Source: Gemmiger sp. An87
Lineage (GTDB): Bacteria > Bacillota > Clostridia > Oscillospirales > Ruminococcaceae
Assembly: GCF_002159185.1 (NCBI RefSeq)
Contig: NZ_NFHD01000003.1
Coordinates: 62,001-126,000, forward strand
DNA length: 64,000 nt
Reading direction: 5' to 3'
Below the pieces are notes generated by a model. It saw nothing but the letters and a program-made list of their open reading frames with translations, ran no database searches and was not told the origin of the DNA. A program made the translations under genes and the position numbers. Below are positions 40,588 through 50,041 of this stretch, piece after piece. Every line of letters begins with the position of its first letter. Position 1 is the stretch's first letter.

Positions 40588-42393
40588 TCAATCTTCGTCC
40601 AGCTTGAGGACGGCGGTGAAGGCCTCGCTGGGCAGCTCTACGCTGCCGAGCTGACGCATCTTCTTTTTGCCTTCCTTCTGCTTCTCCAGCAGCTTTTTCT
40701 TACGGGTGATGTCGCCGCCGTAGCACTTGGCCAGCACGTCCTTGCGCATGGCCTTCACGGTCTCGCGGGCAATGACCTTGCCGCCGATGGCCGCCTGAAT
40801 GGGAATCTCGAACATCTGACGGGGAATGTTCTCTTTCAGACGCTCGGCCAGACGGCGGCCCTTGGCGTAGGCCTTGTCCGCATGTACGATCATGGACAGG
40901 GCATCCACCATGTCGCCGTTCAGCAGCATGTCCAGCTTCACCAGCTTGGATTCCTTAAAGCCCTTCATCTCGTAATCGTAGCTGGCGTAACCGCGGCTGC
41001 GGCTCTTGATGGCGTCGAAGAAATCGTAAACGATCTCGCCCAAAGGCAGCTCGTAGTGCAGGTCCACGCGGGTCGCGTCCAGATACTTCATGTCGATCAT
41101 GGTACCGCGCCGGTCCTGGCACAGATCCATCAGGCTGCCCACATACTCGCTGGGAGTGTAGATGTGCGCGTCCACAACCGGCTCCTCCTGCTTGGCGATC
41201 CGGCCCGGATCAGGGTAGTCGGAGGGGTTCTCGATCACCTTCACCTCGCCGTCGGTCATGGTGATGCGGTATTCTACGCTGGGGGCCGTGGTGATCAGGT
41301 CCAGATCAAACTCACGCTCCAGACGCTGGGTGATGATGTCCAGATGCAGAAGACCCAGGAAGCCGCACCGGAAACCAAAGCCCAGCGCCACACTGGTCTC
41401 CGGCTCAAAGCTCAGGGAAGCGTCGTTCAGCTGCAGCTTCTCCAGCGCGTCCTTCAGGTCCGGGTACTGGGAACCGTCCACCGGGTAGATGCCGCAGAAT
41501 ACCATGGGGGTCACCTTGCGGTAGCCGGGCAGCGGTTCCGGGGTGGGATTGGATACCAGGGTCACGGTATCGCCCACGCGGGTGTCCTGCACGGTCTTGA
41601 TGCTGGCGGTCAGGTAACCTACCTCGCCCGCCTGCAGCTTGTCGCAGGGGGTCAGGCTGGTGGCGCCCATCCGGCCCACCTCCACCAGGGTGAACTCCGC
41701 GCCGGTGGCCATCATGCGCACGGTGTCGCCCGCCTTCACGGTGCCTTCGAATACGCGGATATACACAATAACACCCTTGTAGCTGTCGTAGACGCTGTCA
41801 AAGATCAAAGCCTTCAGAGGGGCGTTCTCATCGCCGGTGGGGGCGGGAATGTCCTTGATCACCTGCTCCAGAGTGTCCTCAATGCCGATGCCCATCTTGG
41901 CCGATACCCGGGGCGCGTCCAGACAGGGCAGACCGATCACATCCTCCACTTCCTGAGCCACCCGGTCCGGCTCGGCGCTGGGCAGGTCGATCTTGTTCAG
42001 AATCGGTACCAGCTCCAGGTCATGCTCCAGAGCCATGTAGGTGTTGGCCAGGGTCTGAGCTTCCACGCCCTGGCTGGAGTCCACCACCAGAATTGCGCCC
42101 TCGCAGGCCGCCAGGCTGCGGCTCACCTCGTAGCCGAAGTCCACGTGGCCCGGGGTGTCGATCAGGTTGAACTCATAATCCTTGCCGTCGCGGGCTTTGT
42201 AATTCAGGGTCACCGCGCGGGCCTTGATGGTGATGCCGCGCTCCCGCTCCAGGTCCATGTTGTCCAGCAGCTGGTCCTCCATCTGGCGCTCGTCCACGCT
42301 GTGGGTCTTTTCCAGAATGCGGTCGGCCAGGGTGCTCTTGCCGTGGTCGATGTGGGCAATGATGCAGAAATTGCGGATGTTATCTCTTGCCAA
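40588..42393 (-). CDS. lepA: elongation factor 4 (LepA)
   Basis: 601 residues. Ribosomal GTPase. G1 [14 protein letters not shown]2 RGITIKA, G3 DTPGHVDF, G4 NKIDLPSA; then LepA-specific [31 protein letters not shown] and the C-terminal [21 protein letters not shown]. Last gene of a minus-strand run with alr and ttcA. Confidence 0.98.
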   Translation of the reverse strand: MARDNIRNFCIIAHIDHGKSTLADRILEKTHSVDERQMEDQLLDNMDLERERGITIKARAVTLNYKARDGKDYEFNLIDTPGHVDFGYEVSRSLAACEGAILVVDSSQGVEAQTLANTYMALEHDLELVPILNKIDLPSAEPDRVAQEVEDVIGLPCLDAPRVSAKMGIGIEDTLEQVIKDIPAPTGDENAPLKALIFDSVYDSYKGVIVYIRVFEGTVKAGDTVRMMATGAEFTLVEVGRMGATSLTPCDKLQAGEVGYLTASIKTVQDTRVGDTVTLVSNPTPEPLPGYRKVTPMVFCGIYPVDGSQYPDLKDALEKLQLNDASLSFEPETSVALGFGFRCGFLGLLHLDIITQRLEREFDLDLITTAPSVEYRITMTDGEVKVIENPSDYPDPGRIAKQEEPVVDAHIYTPSEYVGSLMDLCQDRRGTMIDMKYLDATRVDLHYELPLGEIVYDFFDAIKSRSRGYASYDYEMKGFKESKLVKLDMLLNGDMVDALSMIVHADKAYAKGRRLAERLKENIPRQMFEIPIQAAIGGKVIARETVKAMRKDVLAKCYGGDITRKKKLLEKQKEGKKKMRQLGSVELPSEAFTAVLKLDED

Positions 42394-42412
42394 AAACGTC
42401 TCCTCCTATATT

Positions 42413-43957
42413 TTAAACTCTATGCGATGTGCCTTGCTCTTCGCTGCGGGGCGCGGCCAGCAGGGCGGCCCCGAACAGCAGCAGGCAGCAGGAATAACAA
42501 AACGGATAGCGGGCGTTGGCCTCCCACAGGGTGAGAAACGCCAGGTTGCCCAGCAGACAGATTGTGCAGAAGAACAGGCCATGATCGCCGGTACGGCGGC
42601 GGTTCAGAATCCCGCGTGCCGCGGCCGCAAAGGCTCCGGCCCAGAGCAGCCAGTAGACTGCCTGGCCGAAATCCGCGGTCAGGCCCGCATGTGTGCCGTC
42701 CACACAGAACCATTCGTGCAGCCAGGTTCGCTGCACCGGCGCCAGGTTCACCATCTGGGGTGCGGTGTAAAGCCCGTCCGCCCAGTCGGTTTCCGCCTTG
42801 GTGAAGAACAGCCAGGCCAGGCTCTGCGGGCTGGAAAGCAGATGTTCCAGGTTGGTCCGGATGCGGGCCAGATTCGCGGCTTTCTTCTCCTCAATGGTGG
42901 GGTAGCGGCCGGTGTAGGTGAAGCTTTCGTTGTTGAAGGCACCGTCATTTTCCAGTCCCATCATGATCCAGTGGGTGGCAGGGGTGTGCATGGACTCATA
43001 CAGGGACAGGTCCAGCAGCCCGCAGTTCCACTTGTAGGCGTTGAAACCGAAAATCACCGCCGCACTGCCCAGGCAGAACAGCAGCAGAGCGGCCAGCGCA
43101 CTGCTTAAGGCGCGGCGCAGACCGGCCCAGAATCCCGGCCGCAGCACAAGATATACCGCAAAGGCGGGGTAGAGCAGCAGGGCGTTGCCCTTCATCAGAA
43201 AAGCGGCTCCCACAAGAATGCCCAGACCGGCGCAGCCCAGCAGCCGGGCCCTTCGGGAAAGACGGCCCCAGCGGTTCTCCAGAGCCAGAAAGGCCCACAG
43301 GCTGCCCGCCACCAGCGGCGCGGCCATGGTATCGGTGTAAACAAAGGCGGTGAAGATGTAGTAAGGCAGGAACACCAGGCAGAGCACCAGCGCCGCGGCC
43401 TTGCCCCGGCGGCCCCACAAAAGACCTGCCGCACCGCATACGCATACTGCCGCGGTGAACAGACACAGAACGTTCAGCCCCATGGCCCAGGCAGGGCCGG
43501 TGGCTCCGGTGAGCAGATACACCGGCCGGTACATCCAGTACAGCACGAACATGCAGAAGACGTTGGTGTCCACACTGGCGAAATAGTCGTTGTACAGCGC
43601 AGGCACGGTGCCCTGCGCCAGTTCGGTGGCAGTGCGCAGCACCGCCTCGGTGTCAAAGGGGGAGGTGGTCAGGTTCTGCAACAGCAGAAAACCGCTGCCC
43701 AGCTGCAGCGCCAGCAAAAGCGCCAGACCGCCGCCGAATACCGCCCGCCAGCGGCCGGGGCTGAGCCGGTCCACCAGAGGCAGAAAGCGGCGCAGTGCAA
43801 ACGCGCCTGCCGCCAGCAGCGCACAGAACGCCAGCCTGCGAACACTCAGGTCCAGATGGCCGCGCAGCCCGATTACCAGAAAAATGCAGGCAAAAGCAGC
43901 CAGAAACAGCAGCCATACCGCCCGGCGCAGCCCGGCCTGCACGTTCGGCCCGGTCAC
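42413..43957 (-). CDS. polytopic membrane protein, possible GT-C glycosyltransferase
   Basis: 514 residues with about twelve hydrophobic segments. The first large loop (about 90-130; TSPFDTEAVLRTATELAQG, YFASVDTNVF) carries acidic residues where GT-C enzymes such as PMT/ArnT have their catalytic Asp. A large extracytoplasmic loop at about 320-420, then WEANARYPFCYSC near the end, common in this class. Probably uses a lipid-linked sugar; acceptor unknown. Start overlaps the cysteine hydrolase stop by ATGA. Confidence 0.65.
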   Translation of the reverse strand: MTGPNVQAGLRRAVWLLFLAAFACIFLVIGLRGHLDLSVRRLAFCALLAAGAFALRRFLPLVDRLSPGRWRAVFGGGLALLLALQLGSGFLLLQNLTTSPFDTEAVLRTATELAQGTVPALYNDYFASVDTNVFCMFVLYWMYRPVYLLTGATGPAWAMGLNVLCLFTAAVCVCGAAGLLWGRRGKAAALVLCLVFLPYYIFTAFVYTDTMAAPLVAGSLWAFLALENRWGRLSRRARLLGCAGLGILVGAAFLMKGNALLLYPAFAVYLVLRPGFWAGLRRALSSALAALLLFCLGSAAVIFGFNAYKWNCGLLDLSLYESMHTPATHWIMMGLENDGAFNNESFTYTGRYPTIEEKKAANLARIRTNLEHLLSSPQSLAWLFFTKAETDWADGLYTAPQMVNLAPVQRTWLHEWFCVDGTHAGLTADFGQAVYWLLWAGAFAAAARGILNRRRTGDHGLFFCTICLLGNLAFLTLWEANARYPFCYSCCLLLFGAALLAAPRSEEQGTSHRV

Positions 43958-44505
43958 CGGCTGCCCTCCGCGATACGGTAGCCCATGCCCTTCAGAAGGC
44001 GCAGGGCGTTTTCGTGATCCGCCGGGTCACCGGCAGCACACAGATCCGAGCGCACCGTGATGTCCGCATTCAAAAAGGCCGAGTGCAGCACAATGGCGTT
44101 GCTCACCACGCAGATGTTGGTGACCACGCCGCAGACCTCGATCTCCTCCGGCTCGCCGCCGCACAGCGCCCGCACCGCGGCGGGCAGGCCCTCGGCACCG
44201 AAGGTGGGCTTGTCCAGAAAGGCCACGCCCGGCAGAACGGCCTGCTCGTATTCTGCAAGCTGACCGTACAGATGCCAGCCTTCGCTTCCTTTCAGACAGT
44301 GGGGCAGGGGCAGAAAGCGCCCCTCCCGGCTGGTCAGATAATCCGCACCGTGGGTGTCGCGGGTGAACAGTACCTGCCAGCCCTCGGTCAGGGCCTGCTT
44401 CACCCGATCCGCCAGGGGCGCTTCCAGGGCGCGGGCCGCTTCAAAGCCCAGCGCGCCGGAAACAAAATCCACCTGATAGTCCACAACACACAAAAGCTTG
44501 CTCAT
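43954..44505 (-). CDS. cysteine hydrolase (isochorismatase family)
   Basis: 183 residues. Catalytic Asp in LLCVVDYQVDFV, Lys in FLDKPTFGAE and Cys in VCGVVTNICVVSNAIV. The layout resembles nicotinamidase-like hydrolases, but the metal-site residues DxHxxxH are only partly present (RDTHGADYL). ATG 44505 after AAGGATG. Confidence 0.85.
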   Translation of the reverse strand: MSKLLCVVDYQVDFVSGALGFEAARALEAPLADRVKQALTEGWQVLFTRDTHGADYLTSREGRFLPLPHCLKGSEGWHLYGQLAEYEQAVLPGVAFLDKPTFGAEGLPAAVRALCGGEPEEIEVCGVVTNICVVSNAIVLHSAFLNADITVRSDLCAAGDPADHENALRLLKGMGYRIAEGSR

Positions 44506-44539
44506 AACGGGCACATCCTTTCGTTTTTACAGCTGTTTT

Positions 44540-45718
44540 TTACATCTGTTTCAGGTAATCCGCAACGGCCACGCAGCGGCCCTCCCGCAGATATACCCGG
44601 GGAACGCGCAGCGCCAGACCGCACATAATCTCGTAGGGGATGCTGCCGACCTTGTTTGCAACGTCGTTCAGGCTGTCGGCGCCGGGGCCACCGAAGACCA
44701 CGGCCTCATCGCCCTCCTTCACGTCGTCCAGACCGGTCACATCCACCATCATCTGGTCCATGCAGACACGGCCCAGCACCGGCGCGGCGTGTCCGCCGAT
44801 GGAACAGACGCCCTTGCCGGAAAGCAGACGGGGATAGCCGTCCGCATAGCCCACGCAGAGGGTCGCCACCTTGCGGGGAGCGTCGGCGGTGAACTGCAGC
44901 CCATAGCTGAGTGCCTGACCGGGCAGCAGCTCCTTCACCTGGCTTACCACGGTCTTTAAGGTGAGCACCGGGCGCAGCCCGTCTAGATGGACCTCGTCGC
45001 TGGGGTCACAGCCGTAGAGCACGATGCCCGGCCGCACCAGATCCATACCCCATTCCGGGTGCTCCACCAGAGCGGCGGAGTTGCAGCAGTGTACGGTGCG
45101 CAGCTTGTAGCCCCGGGCCTCCAGGCCTTCTTTCACCTGCACAAACAGGCTGTGCTGGCGATTGGTGTATTCCACATCCGCCGCCGCATGGCTGTCTGCT
45201 ACCGCAAAATGCTGGAACATGCCGGTGATCTCCAGCCCCTCCAGACCAAAACAGGACTCCAGCTGGTCCAGACAGGCGGGGATGTCCTCCTCACAGCGGG
45301 CGATGAAGCCCAGTCGGCCCATGCCGGTGTCGATTTTCAGATGGCAGCGCACCCGGGCACCTGCCTCCACAGCCGCGCTGCTCAGGGCCTGGGCGTATTC
45401 CGGGCTAAACACCGCCTGGGTCAGCCGGTGACAGGCCAGAGTGGCCGCGCAGGCCGGGTCGGTGTGGCCCAGAATCAAAATCTCGCCGGTCACGCCGCCG
45501 CTGCGCAGATGCAGCGCTTCAGCCAGGCAGCTCACCGCGAACCATTTGGCGCCCGCGTCCGCTAAAGTACGGCAGACAATGCCGTCGCCGTGACCATAAG
45601 CCCCGGCCTTGACCACCGCGCACACGGCGGCAGACCCGGCGTGCTGCTGCAGCAGCCGGAAATTATGGGCCAATGCGTCCAAATCCACCTCGGCCCAGCA
45701 ATGCTTTTCGAAATTCAA
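44540..45718 (-). CDS. alr: alanine racemase
   Basis: 392 residues. PLP Lys in AVVKAGAYGHG, the catalytic Tyr in QALSYGLQF, substrate loop RVCMDQMMVDVTG, and HLKIDTGMGRLGF. Makes D-Ala for peptidoglycan. Confidence 0.96.
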   Translation of the reverse strand: MNFEKHCWAEVDLDALAHNFRLLQQHAGSAAVCAVVKAGAYGHGDGIVCRTLADAGAKWFAVSCLAEALHLRSGGVTGEILILGHTDPACAATLACHRLTQAVFSPEYAQALSSAAVEAGARVRCHLKIDTGMGRLGFIARCEEDIPACLDQLESCFGLEGLEITGMFQHFAVADSHAAADVEYTNRQHSLFVQVKEGLEARGYKLRTVHCCNSAALVEHPEWGMDLVRPGIVLYGCDPSDEVHLDGLRPVLTLKTVVSQVKELLPGQALSYGLQFTADAPRKVATLCVGYADGYPRLLSGKGVCSIGGHAAPVLGRVCMDQMMVDVTGLDDVKEGDEAVVFGGPGADSLNDVANKVGSIPYEIMCGLALRVPRVYLREGRCVAVADYLKQM

Positions 45719-45763
45719 ACCAAAACACCTCGATGTTATCGTGTTGAAAGGGGCTGTATGCCG

Positions 45764-46492
45764 TCAGCCCTTTGCCACAGGAGCCCAGCCGTCCAGGTTC
45801 GCGCCCTGCATGGCCCCCAGCATCTTCTGGCGGAAGGCCTTGTCCTTGCGGCACATGGCAGCCACGTAGTCCTTCATCTCCTGGCGGCGGGTGGCGCCGT
45901 CCGCCGGGCAGGCGCTTTTTACAATCGGAAGCTCCTCGTGTTTCACTGCGCGGCGCACGTCGCTTTCAGTGGCAAGGATCATGGGCCGGATCATGGTCAG
46001 GTCCTTGCGGGAAAGATAGGTCACCGGAGAGAAGCAGCCCAGCCGCCCCTCGCCCCAAAGATTCATGTAAAAGGTTTCGATGGCGTCGTCCAGATGATGG
46101 CCCAGCGCCACCTTGTTGCAGCCCAGCTCCTTGGCGGTGTCGTGAAGCAGCCCCCGGCGCATCTTGGCGCAGAGGGCACAGGGGTTGGGTTCCTTGCGCA
46201 CATCAAACACGATGGCTCCGATGTTGGACCGCCGAATCTCGAAGGGCACCTCCAGCTTGGCGAAGAGCTCCTCCAGGGGGGCATAATCGGTGGCCTTGCC
46301 GCCGAACTGGGGGTCCAGACTCACCGCCACCACCTCGAAAGGAATTCGCAGGTAGCGGCGCAGATGGGCCAGCCCCACGGTGAGGGCCACACTGTCCTTG
46401 CCGCCGGAAACACCCACGCAGATCCGGTCACCGGGCTCGATCATTTTGTATTCTTGAATGGCTTTGCGCATCAGGCCTTCCAGCCGCTGCAT
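45764..46492 (-). CDS. ttcA: TtcA-type tRNA 2-thiocytidine/ATP-pyrophosphatase protein
   Basis: 242 residues. PP-loop VGVSGGKDSVAL, the Cys pair in NPCALCAKMRRG, and HHLDDAIETFYMN. Two CxxC-type sites bind Fe-S in this family. Thiolates cytidine 32 of tRNAs or a related target. Confidence 0.88.
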   Translation of the reverse strand: MQRLEGLMRKAIQEYKMIEPGDRICVGVSGGKDSVALTVGLAHLRRYLRIPFEVVAVSLDPQFGGKATDYAPLEELFAKLEVPFEIRRSNIGAIVFDVRKEPNPCALCAKMRRGLLHDTAKELGCNKVALGHHLDDAIETFYMNLWGEGRLGCFSPVTYLSRKDLTMIRPMILATESDVRRAVKHEELPIVKSACPADGATRRQEMKDYVAAMCRKDKAFRQKMLGAMQGANLDGWAPVAKG

Positions 46493-46827
46493 GGCAGTAC
46501 CACCTTTCGCTTTATATATAGTATTATAAAAGGCGGGCTATACCGCCAAATGATGAGGGCGGCAAAAAGCCTACCCTATATTATAGCATGCCTTGCCGGG
46601 TTACGGACAAAAATCCTGATTTTTGCCGGGCAAAAAAGCGGAAATCCCCAGGCGGGCCCGGGGGCGCTGTGGCCGGCTGCGGCCATTATACCACGCGGCG
46701 GGCAGCTTGCACAAACTTTTGCAAAACTTTTTGAAAAAATCGAATTTGAGAAAACGAGAGAAAACGAGAGCAAAAGAGAGAATAAAAGAGTTTGACCAGA
46801 TTAAATTAAAAATATCGAAAAAAGTGC
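46493..46827 (+). other. non-coding gap between ttcA and rplM promoter
   Basis: 335 bases. Near the ttcA start are AT-rich words (TATAAT on the minus strand near 46522-46527) that may be its promoter, and a small hairpin GGCGG-GCTATA-CCGCC. The right half is a purine-rich stretch with repeated GAGAGAAAA words. No gene seen. Confidence 0.4.
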
Positions 46828-46856
46828 TTGACGCGGCGGGCAAAGTAAGATATAAT
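46828..46856 (+). promoter_or_regulatory. consensus promoter of rplM-rpsI
   Basis: TTGACG (46828-46833), 17 bases, TATAAT (46851-46856). About 80 bases of leader precede rplM; a CGCGCC...GGCGCG stem lies there and may be the L13 autoregulatory leader known in Firmicutes, though I cannot confirm the fold. Confidence 0.85.
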
Positions 46857-46944
46857 CACTCTTGCGTCAAAGTGCGCTTTCAATGGAATGTTTCCCGCGC
46901 CCACCGGCGCGACTGTTCAAAACAAATTCAGGAGGAAAATCGAC

Positions 46945-47373
46945 ATGAGCACTACTCTCGCTAAACCCGCCCAGATCGAGCGCAAGTGGTATGTGATCGA
47001 CGCCGCGGGCAAGCCCCTCGGCCGCGTTGCTGCCCAGGCTGCTGTTCTGCTGCGTGGCAAGAACAAGGTTACCTTTACCCCCAACGTGGACTGCGGCGAT
47101 CACGTGATCGTGATCAACTGCGACCAGGCTGTTCTGACCGGCAAGAAGCTGGAGAAGAAGTACTACCGTACTCACTCTGGCTGGATCGGTGGCCTGAAGG
47201 AGATCCAGTACAAGACCCTGATGGCGGAGAACTCCGACAAGGCTATGTACGTTGCCATTAAGGGCATGATCCCCTCCAACACCCTGGGTGCCAAGGCCAT
47301 GACCCGTCTGCGCTGCTACAAGGGCGCTCAGCACGAGCAGGCTGCCCAGAAGCCCGAAGTTTACGAGTTTTAA
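46945..47373 (+). CDS. rplM: 50S ribosomal protein L13
   Basis: 142 residues. ERKWYVIDAAGKPLGRVAAQ, GDHVIVINCDQ, KYYRTHSGWIGGLKE and GMIPSNTLGAKAM are L13 signatures. RBS AGGAGG. Optimised codon use. Confidence 0.98.
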   Translation: MSTTLAKPAQIERKWYVIDAAGKPLGRVAAQAAVLLRGKNKVTFTPNVDCGDHVIVINCDQAVLTGKKLEKKYYRTHSGWIGGLKEIQYKTLMAENSDKAMYVAIKGMIPSNTLGAKAMTRLRCYKGAQHEQAAQKPEVYEF

Positions 47374-47389
47374 TAGGAGGCAATAGAGT

Positions 47390-47788
47390 ATGTACGAGAC
47401 TAAACCTTACTTCTACGGCACCGGTCGTCGTAAGAATTCCGTTGCCCGTGTTCGCGTTTACAACGGTACCGGCAAGATCACCATCAACGGCCGCGATATC
47501 GATGATTACTTCGGCCTGGAGACCCTGAAGCTGATCGTTCGTCAGCCTCTGGCTGTGGCTGAGGTTGAAGGCAAGTTCGACCTGGTCGTTCGCGTTGGCG
47601 GCGGCGGTGTTTCCGGTCAGGCTGGTGCTATCCGTCACGGCCTGGCTCGCGCCCTGCTGCAGTACGACGAGAACCTGCGCCCCGCTCTGAAGAAGGCTGG
47701 CTTCCTGACCCGCGATCCTCGTATGAAGGAACGTAAGAAGTACGGTCTGAAGGCTGCCCGTCGCGCTCCCCAGTTCTCCAAGCGCTAA
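47390..47788 (+). CDS. rpsI: 30S ribosomal protein S9
   Basis: 132 residues. [20 protein letters not shown] at the start, [20 protein letters not shown] and the basic C-terminal end [16 protein letters not shown]. Follows rplM by 16 bases, the universal pair. Confidence 0.98.
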   Translation: MYETKPYFYGTGRRKNSVARVRVYNGTGKITINGRDIDDYFGLETLKLIVRQPLAVAEVEGKFDLVVRVGGGGVSGQAGAIRHGLARALLQYDENLRPALKKAGFLTRDPRMKERKKYGLKAARRAPQFSKR

Positions 47789-47806
47789 TCGTTATCAGAA
47801 ACCTTC

Positions 47807-47842
47807 AAAAACCCCGGAAATCCTCGGATTTCCGGGGTTTTT
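47807..47842 (+). terminator. terminator of rplM-rpsI
   Basis: A 17-bp perfect stem (47807-47823 with 47826-47842) ending in T run. Confidence 0.92.
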
Positions 47843-47899
47843 CTGTTTGATGAGCTTTGATGAGGTTCGACACAATAAGACCCATTTTCACACAATTTC

Positions 47900-47961
47900 T
47901 AGTGGTTACCAAGTGGATAATCGGCAAAAAAAGAGCACCAAGTGGTTACCAAATAGGATAA
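47900..47961 (+). repeat. direct repeat AGTGGTTACCAA
   Basis: AGTGGTTACCAA followed by GGATAA-like bases occurs at 47901 and 47941, 40 bases apart. Each contains the near-palindrome GGTTACC. May be operator or promoter words for the RNA that follows. Confidence 0.5.
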
Positions 47962-47989
47962 CTCCTTGCCTGTAAATGTCGGGTAGATG

Positions 47990-48206
47990 CGCATAATAGC
48001 AAAGCGGAAAGTTCATGCGGAAGGCAGAACGAAATCTCATGGCAAGAGATTGTTACACCCGGCCGGCCCGGGTGGGATAGCCGGAGAATATCCAGGCAAA
48101 TGATTCCGGTGCTTTATTGCGATGGTTTGAAGATACATCCTTTCTAAGACTGACGAGATGAAAGCAGAAAATAAACCGGCCTTCCGTTATTGGGAGGCCG
48201 GTTTTG
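47990..48206 (+). ncRNA. candidate structured non-coding RNA with terminator
   Basis: No convincing protein frame lies here. Three perfect hairpins follow in close order: AATCTC/GAGATT (48033-48038 with 48046-48051), CACCCGG/CCGGGTG (48056-48062 with 48068-48074) and GGATA/TATCC (48075-48079 with 48089-48093). An 8-bp terminator-like stem ACCGGCCT/AGGCCGGT (48175-48182 with 48195-48202) and TTTT follow. The last stem may also end the minus-strand Crp-family gene. I do not recognise a known riboswitch or RNA class. Confidence 0.4.
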
Positions 48207-48243
48207 GTATGTCAAAGTTTTTTGTGCAGGAAACTGCGCACAT

Positions 48244-48873
48244 TCAAAAATCAGATTTTATGTCGGGAAAGCAGAAAAGATCCAGAAGATCCGAAGTGGA
48301 GCATGAAGCTGAAGTAGCATTAATAAGTTTGCTGAGTGTAACTGGAGTCATATTCAAAAATGACGCCACATATTTGTGACTGATCTGATCCAGAACATTG
48401 GGATAGTAGCGTAAAAACCACCGGTAGCGCTCGGCCGCGCTGTACTGGTACATCATAACCTTGAGCTGGTGATGATATCCCCAGGAATAGAGCATCATTT
48501 TTTGATAAAGCGATTGTATGGCAGCGTGTCGCTGTGCAAGCAAGAGAAAATCGGAAATGGGTAAGGTGAAGACCAGAGAATTTGTCAATGCCTCAATGGT
48601 AAGGCTGGAGCTGACGTTCAGGTTGGAATCTGGCATAAGGGGATAGCCGGGGGTGATCACCAGACAATCTGTGATTTCGTTTCCGTCTGCATCCAGGAAA
48701 AAGCCCCGAAATACCCCGTTTACCAACAGACAGATCTGGGTGGGATTTTCGCCGGTATCAAACAGCTTGTATCCTTTGGGAACATTCTTTATCTTACAAA
48801 CAGTAAGCGCTTCAGCCAGTAAATCCTCCTGCTGGAGCCCCAGAACATTGCGCAAAAAATACAGTTCAGACAC
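48244..48873 (-). CDS. Crp/Fnr-family regulator
   Basis: 209 residues. Cyclic-nucleotide-binding-type barrel (about 25-120; GYKLFDTGENPTQICLLVNGVFRGFF), helix linker, and a C-terminal HTH (HKYVASFLNMTPVTLSKLI). No Fnr cysteines and no clear cAMP-binding Arg-Ser set, so the ligand is unknown. GC is lower than neighbours, as for the gap downstream, suggesting transfer. Confidence 0.85.
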   Translation of the reverse strand: MSELYFLRNVLGLQQEDLLAEALTVCKIKNVPKGYKLFDTGENPTQICLLVNGVFRGFFLDADGNEITDCLVITPGYPLMPDSNLNVSSSLTIEALTNSLVFTLPISDFLLLAQRHAAIQSLYQKMMLYSWGYHHQLKVMMYQYSAAERYRWFLRYYPNVLDQISHKYVASFLNMTPVTLSKLINATSASCSTSDLLDLFCFPDIKSDF

Positions 48874-49392
48874 GATACATTCCCCCCACGTATTTTTGTT
48901 CAGTATATCATAGAAAAGGTTAAAATTTCAAACGATGTTATAGTGCTGACAAGTAAAATATGAGGGCTATTTAGATGAAGAATCTATAAATAGCAAAATA
49001 TATAATGTGTGGTTTAGCAGGATTGCCTTGAGATATGGCTGAAAAATCAAAGCAGGAGTAATATACCTGAAACATGTTGATAAGATCCATCCAGAATCTG
49101 TGTACTATCCAAATTTCCGGGAACTTTTGTGATTCCTTGTTTTTTGAAATATAGCGTGACGGAAAAGGAATGTTTTATTCGGCTGTATCTGCTCTGATGG
49201 GATATGTATACAAATGATTGAATTTTGGATCGCATCGACGAGGAAAGAAAGCAAAATTCCAGAAAAGCCTTTTGTCTGCTCCGCATAAAAGGAGAAATGC
49301 TTTTTTGTGCAAGCAGCCAAAGAAAAGAAGGATATGTTAATAAATTCGCAAAGCAGCTTGTTTTTGCAGGGACGCTGTAGTAGGATAAGTAT
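48874..49392 (+). other. AT-rich non-coding gap
   Basis: About 520 bases with markedly lower GC than the surroundings. It must contain the promoters of the Crp-family gene (left) and of the TetR operon (right). Short open frames here have no RBS and atypical composition. No transposase remnant or RNA fold recognised. Confidence 0.45.
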
Positions 49393-49410
49393 AAATAACA
49401 CATGTTATTT
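49393..49410 (+). promoter_or_regulatory. probable TetR operator
   Basis: AAATAAC-ACAT-GTTATTT is a perfect 7-bp inverted repeat with a 4-base centre, 23 bases before the GTG of the TetR gene. Size and place fit autoregulation. Confidence 0.65.
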
Positions 49411-49433
49411 AACCGGGAAGGGAGGGAGCAGAG

Positions 49434-50024
49434 GTGCCGCCGCAAAAACGTATTTTCCAGAAGGATATTCTGCAGGCCGCCGCCAATCTGGTGGCCCAGC
49501 AGGGGCCACAGGCGCTTTCGGTGCGCAGCCTGGCCCGGGCCATGGGTTGCTCCACCCAGCCCATCTATTCCGCCTTCGAGAGCATGGATGCCCTGCACAC
49601 GGCCCTCATCGACTATGTGCGGGAGCATTATCTGCGGGCGCAGGCCAGCAGCTACAAACAGGTAGCGCTTTCCTTTTTGAACTTCGCCCGCAGCCAGAAG
49701 AACCTGTTCCGGCTGATCTATCTGCGTCAGCGTCCGGCAGGGGAGACCTTGTTCGAGGACCCCAACGCGGAGGAGACCATCCGCCAGCTGCAGGCCAGCC
49801 TGGAGCTGGGCCGGGAAAAGGCCGCCGAGCTGCACCGGCGCATGGTCTATTACTGCTATTCCATGGCGGTCATGATGGCCACCGGTTATCTGGAATTCTC
49901 GGAGGAGGAGATCGACCGGGAGCTGACCGAGGATTACCGCATCGTATTGAGTTACTACAAGCAGGTGAAAAGCGAAGAGGAGCTGCAGCACTGGCTGTAC
50001 CGGTCGCGGAACCTGTTGGGATAA
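49434..50024 (+). CDS. TetR-family regulator of redox operon
   Basis: 196 residues from GTG 49434 (RBS GGGAGGGAG). HTH about 28-48 (LSVRSLARAMGCSTQPIYSAF); ligand domain with TetR/AcrR-like helices. First gene of an operon with three flavoproteins, 17 bases before the next. Confidence 0.9.
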   Translation: MPPQKRIFQKDILQAAANLVAQQGPQALSVRSLARAMGCSTQPIYSAFESMDALHTALIDYVREHYLRAQASSYKQVALSFLNFARSQKNLFRLIYLRQRPAGETLFEDPNAEETIRQLQASLELGREKAAELHRRMVYYCYSMAVMMATGYLEFSEEEIDRELTEDYRIVLSYYKQVKSEEELQHWLYRSRNLLG

Positions 50025-50041
50025 ACCAAAGGAGGAACACT

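Noticed and set aside
47960-48110. T-box, lysine or cobalamin riboswitch
   Set aside because: Looked for the T-box GGGTGGNACCGCG word and conserved lysine and cobalamin motifs; only loose matches. Kept only as an unclassified RNA candidate.
48158-48379. 73-residue plus-strand ORF
   Set aside because: Overlaps the terminator stem and the 3' end of the Crp-family gene on the other strand, with no RBS or family features.
49105-49401. 98-residue minus-strand ORF in the AT-rich gap
   Set aside because: No RBS, no hydrophobic or catalytic pattern; likely chance in low-GC DNA.
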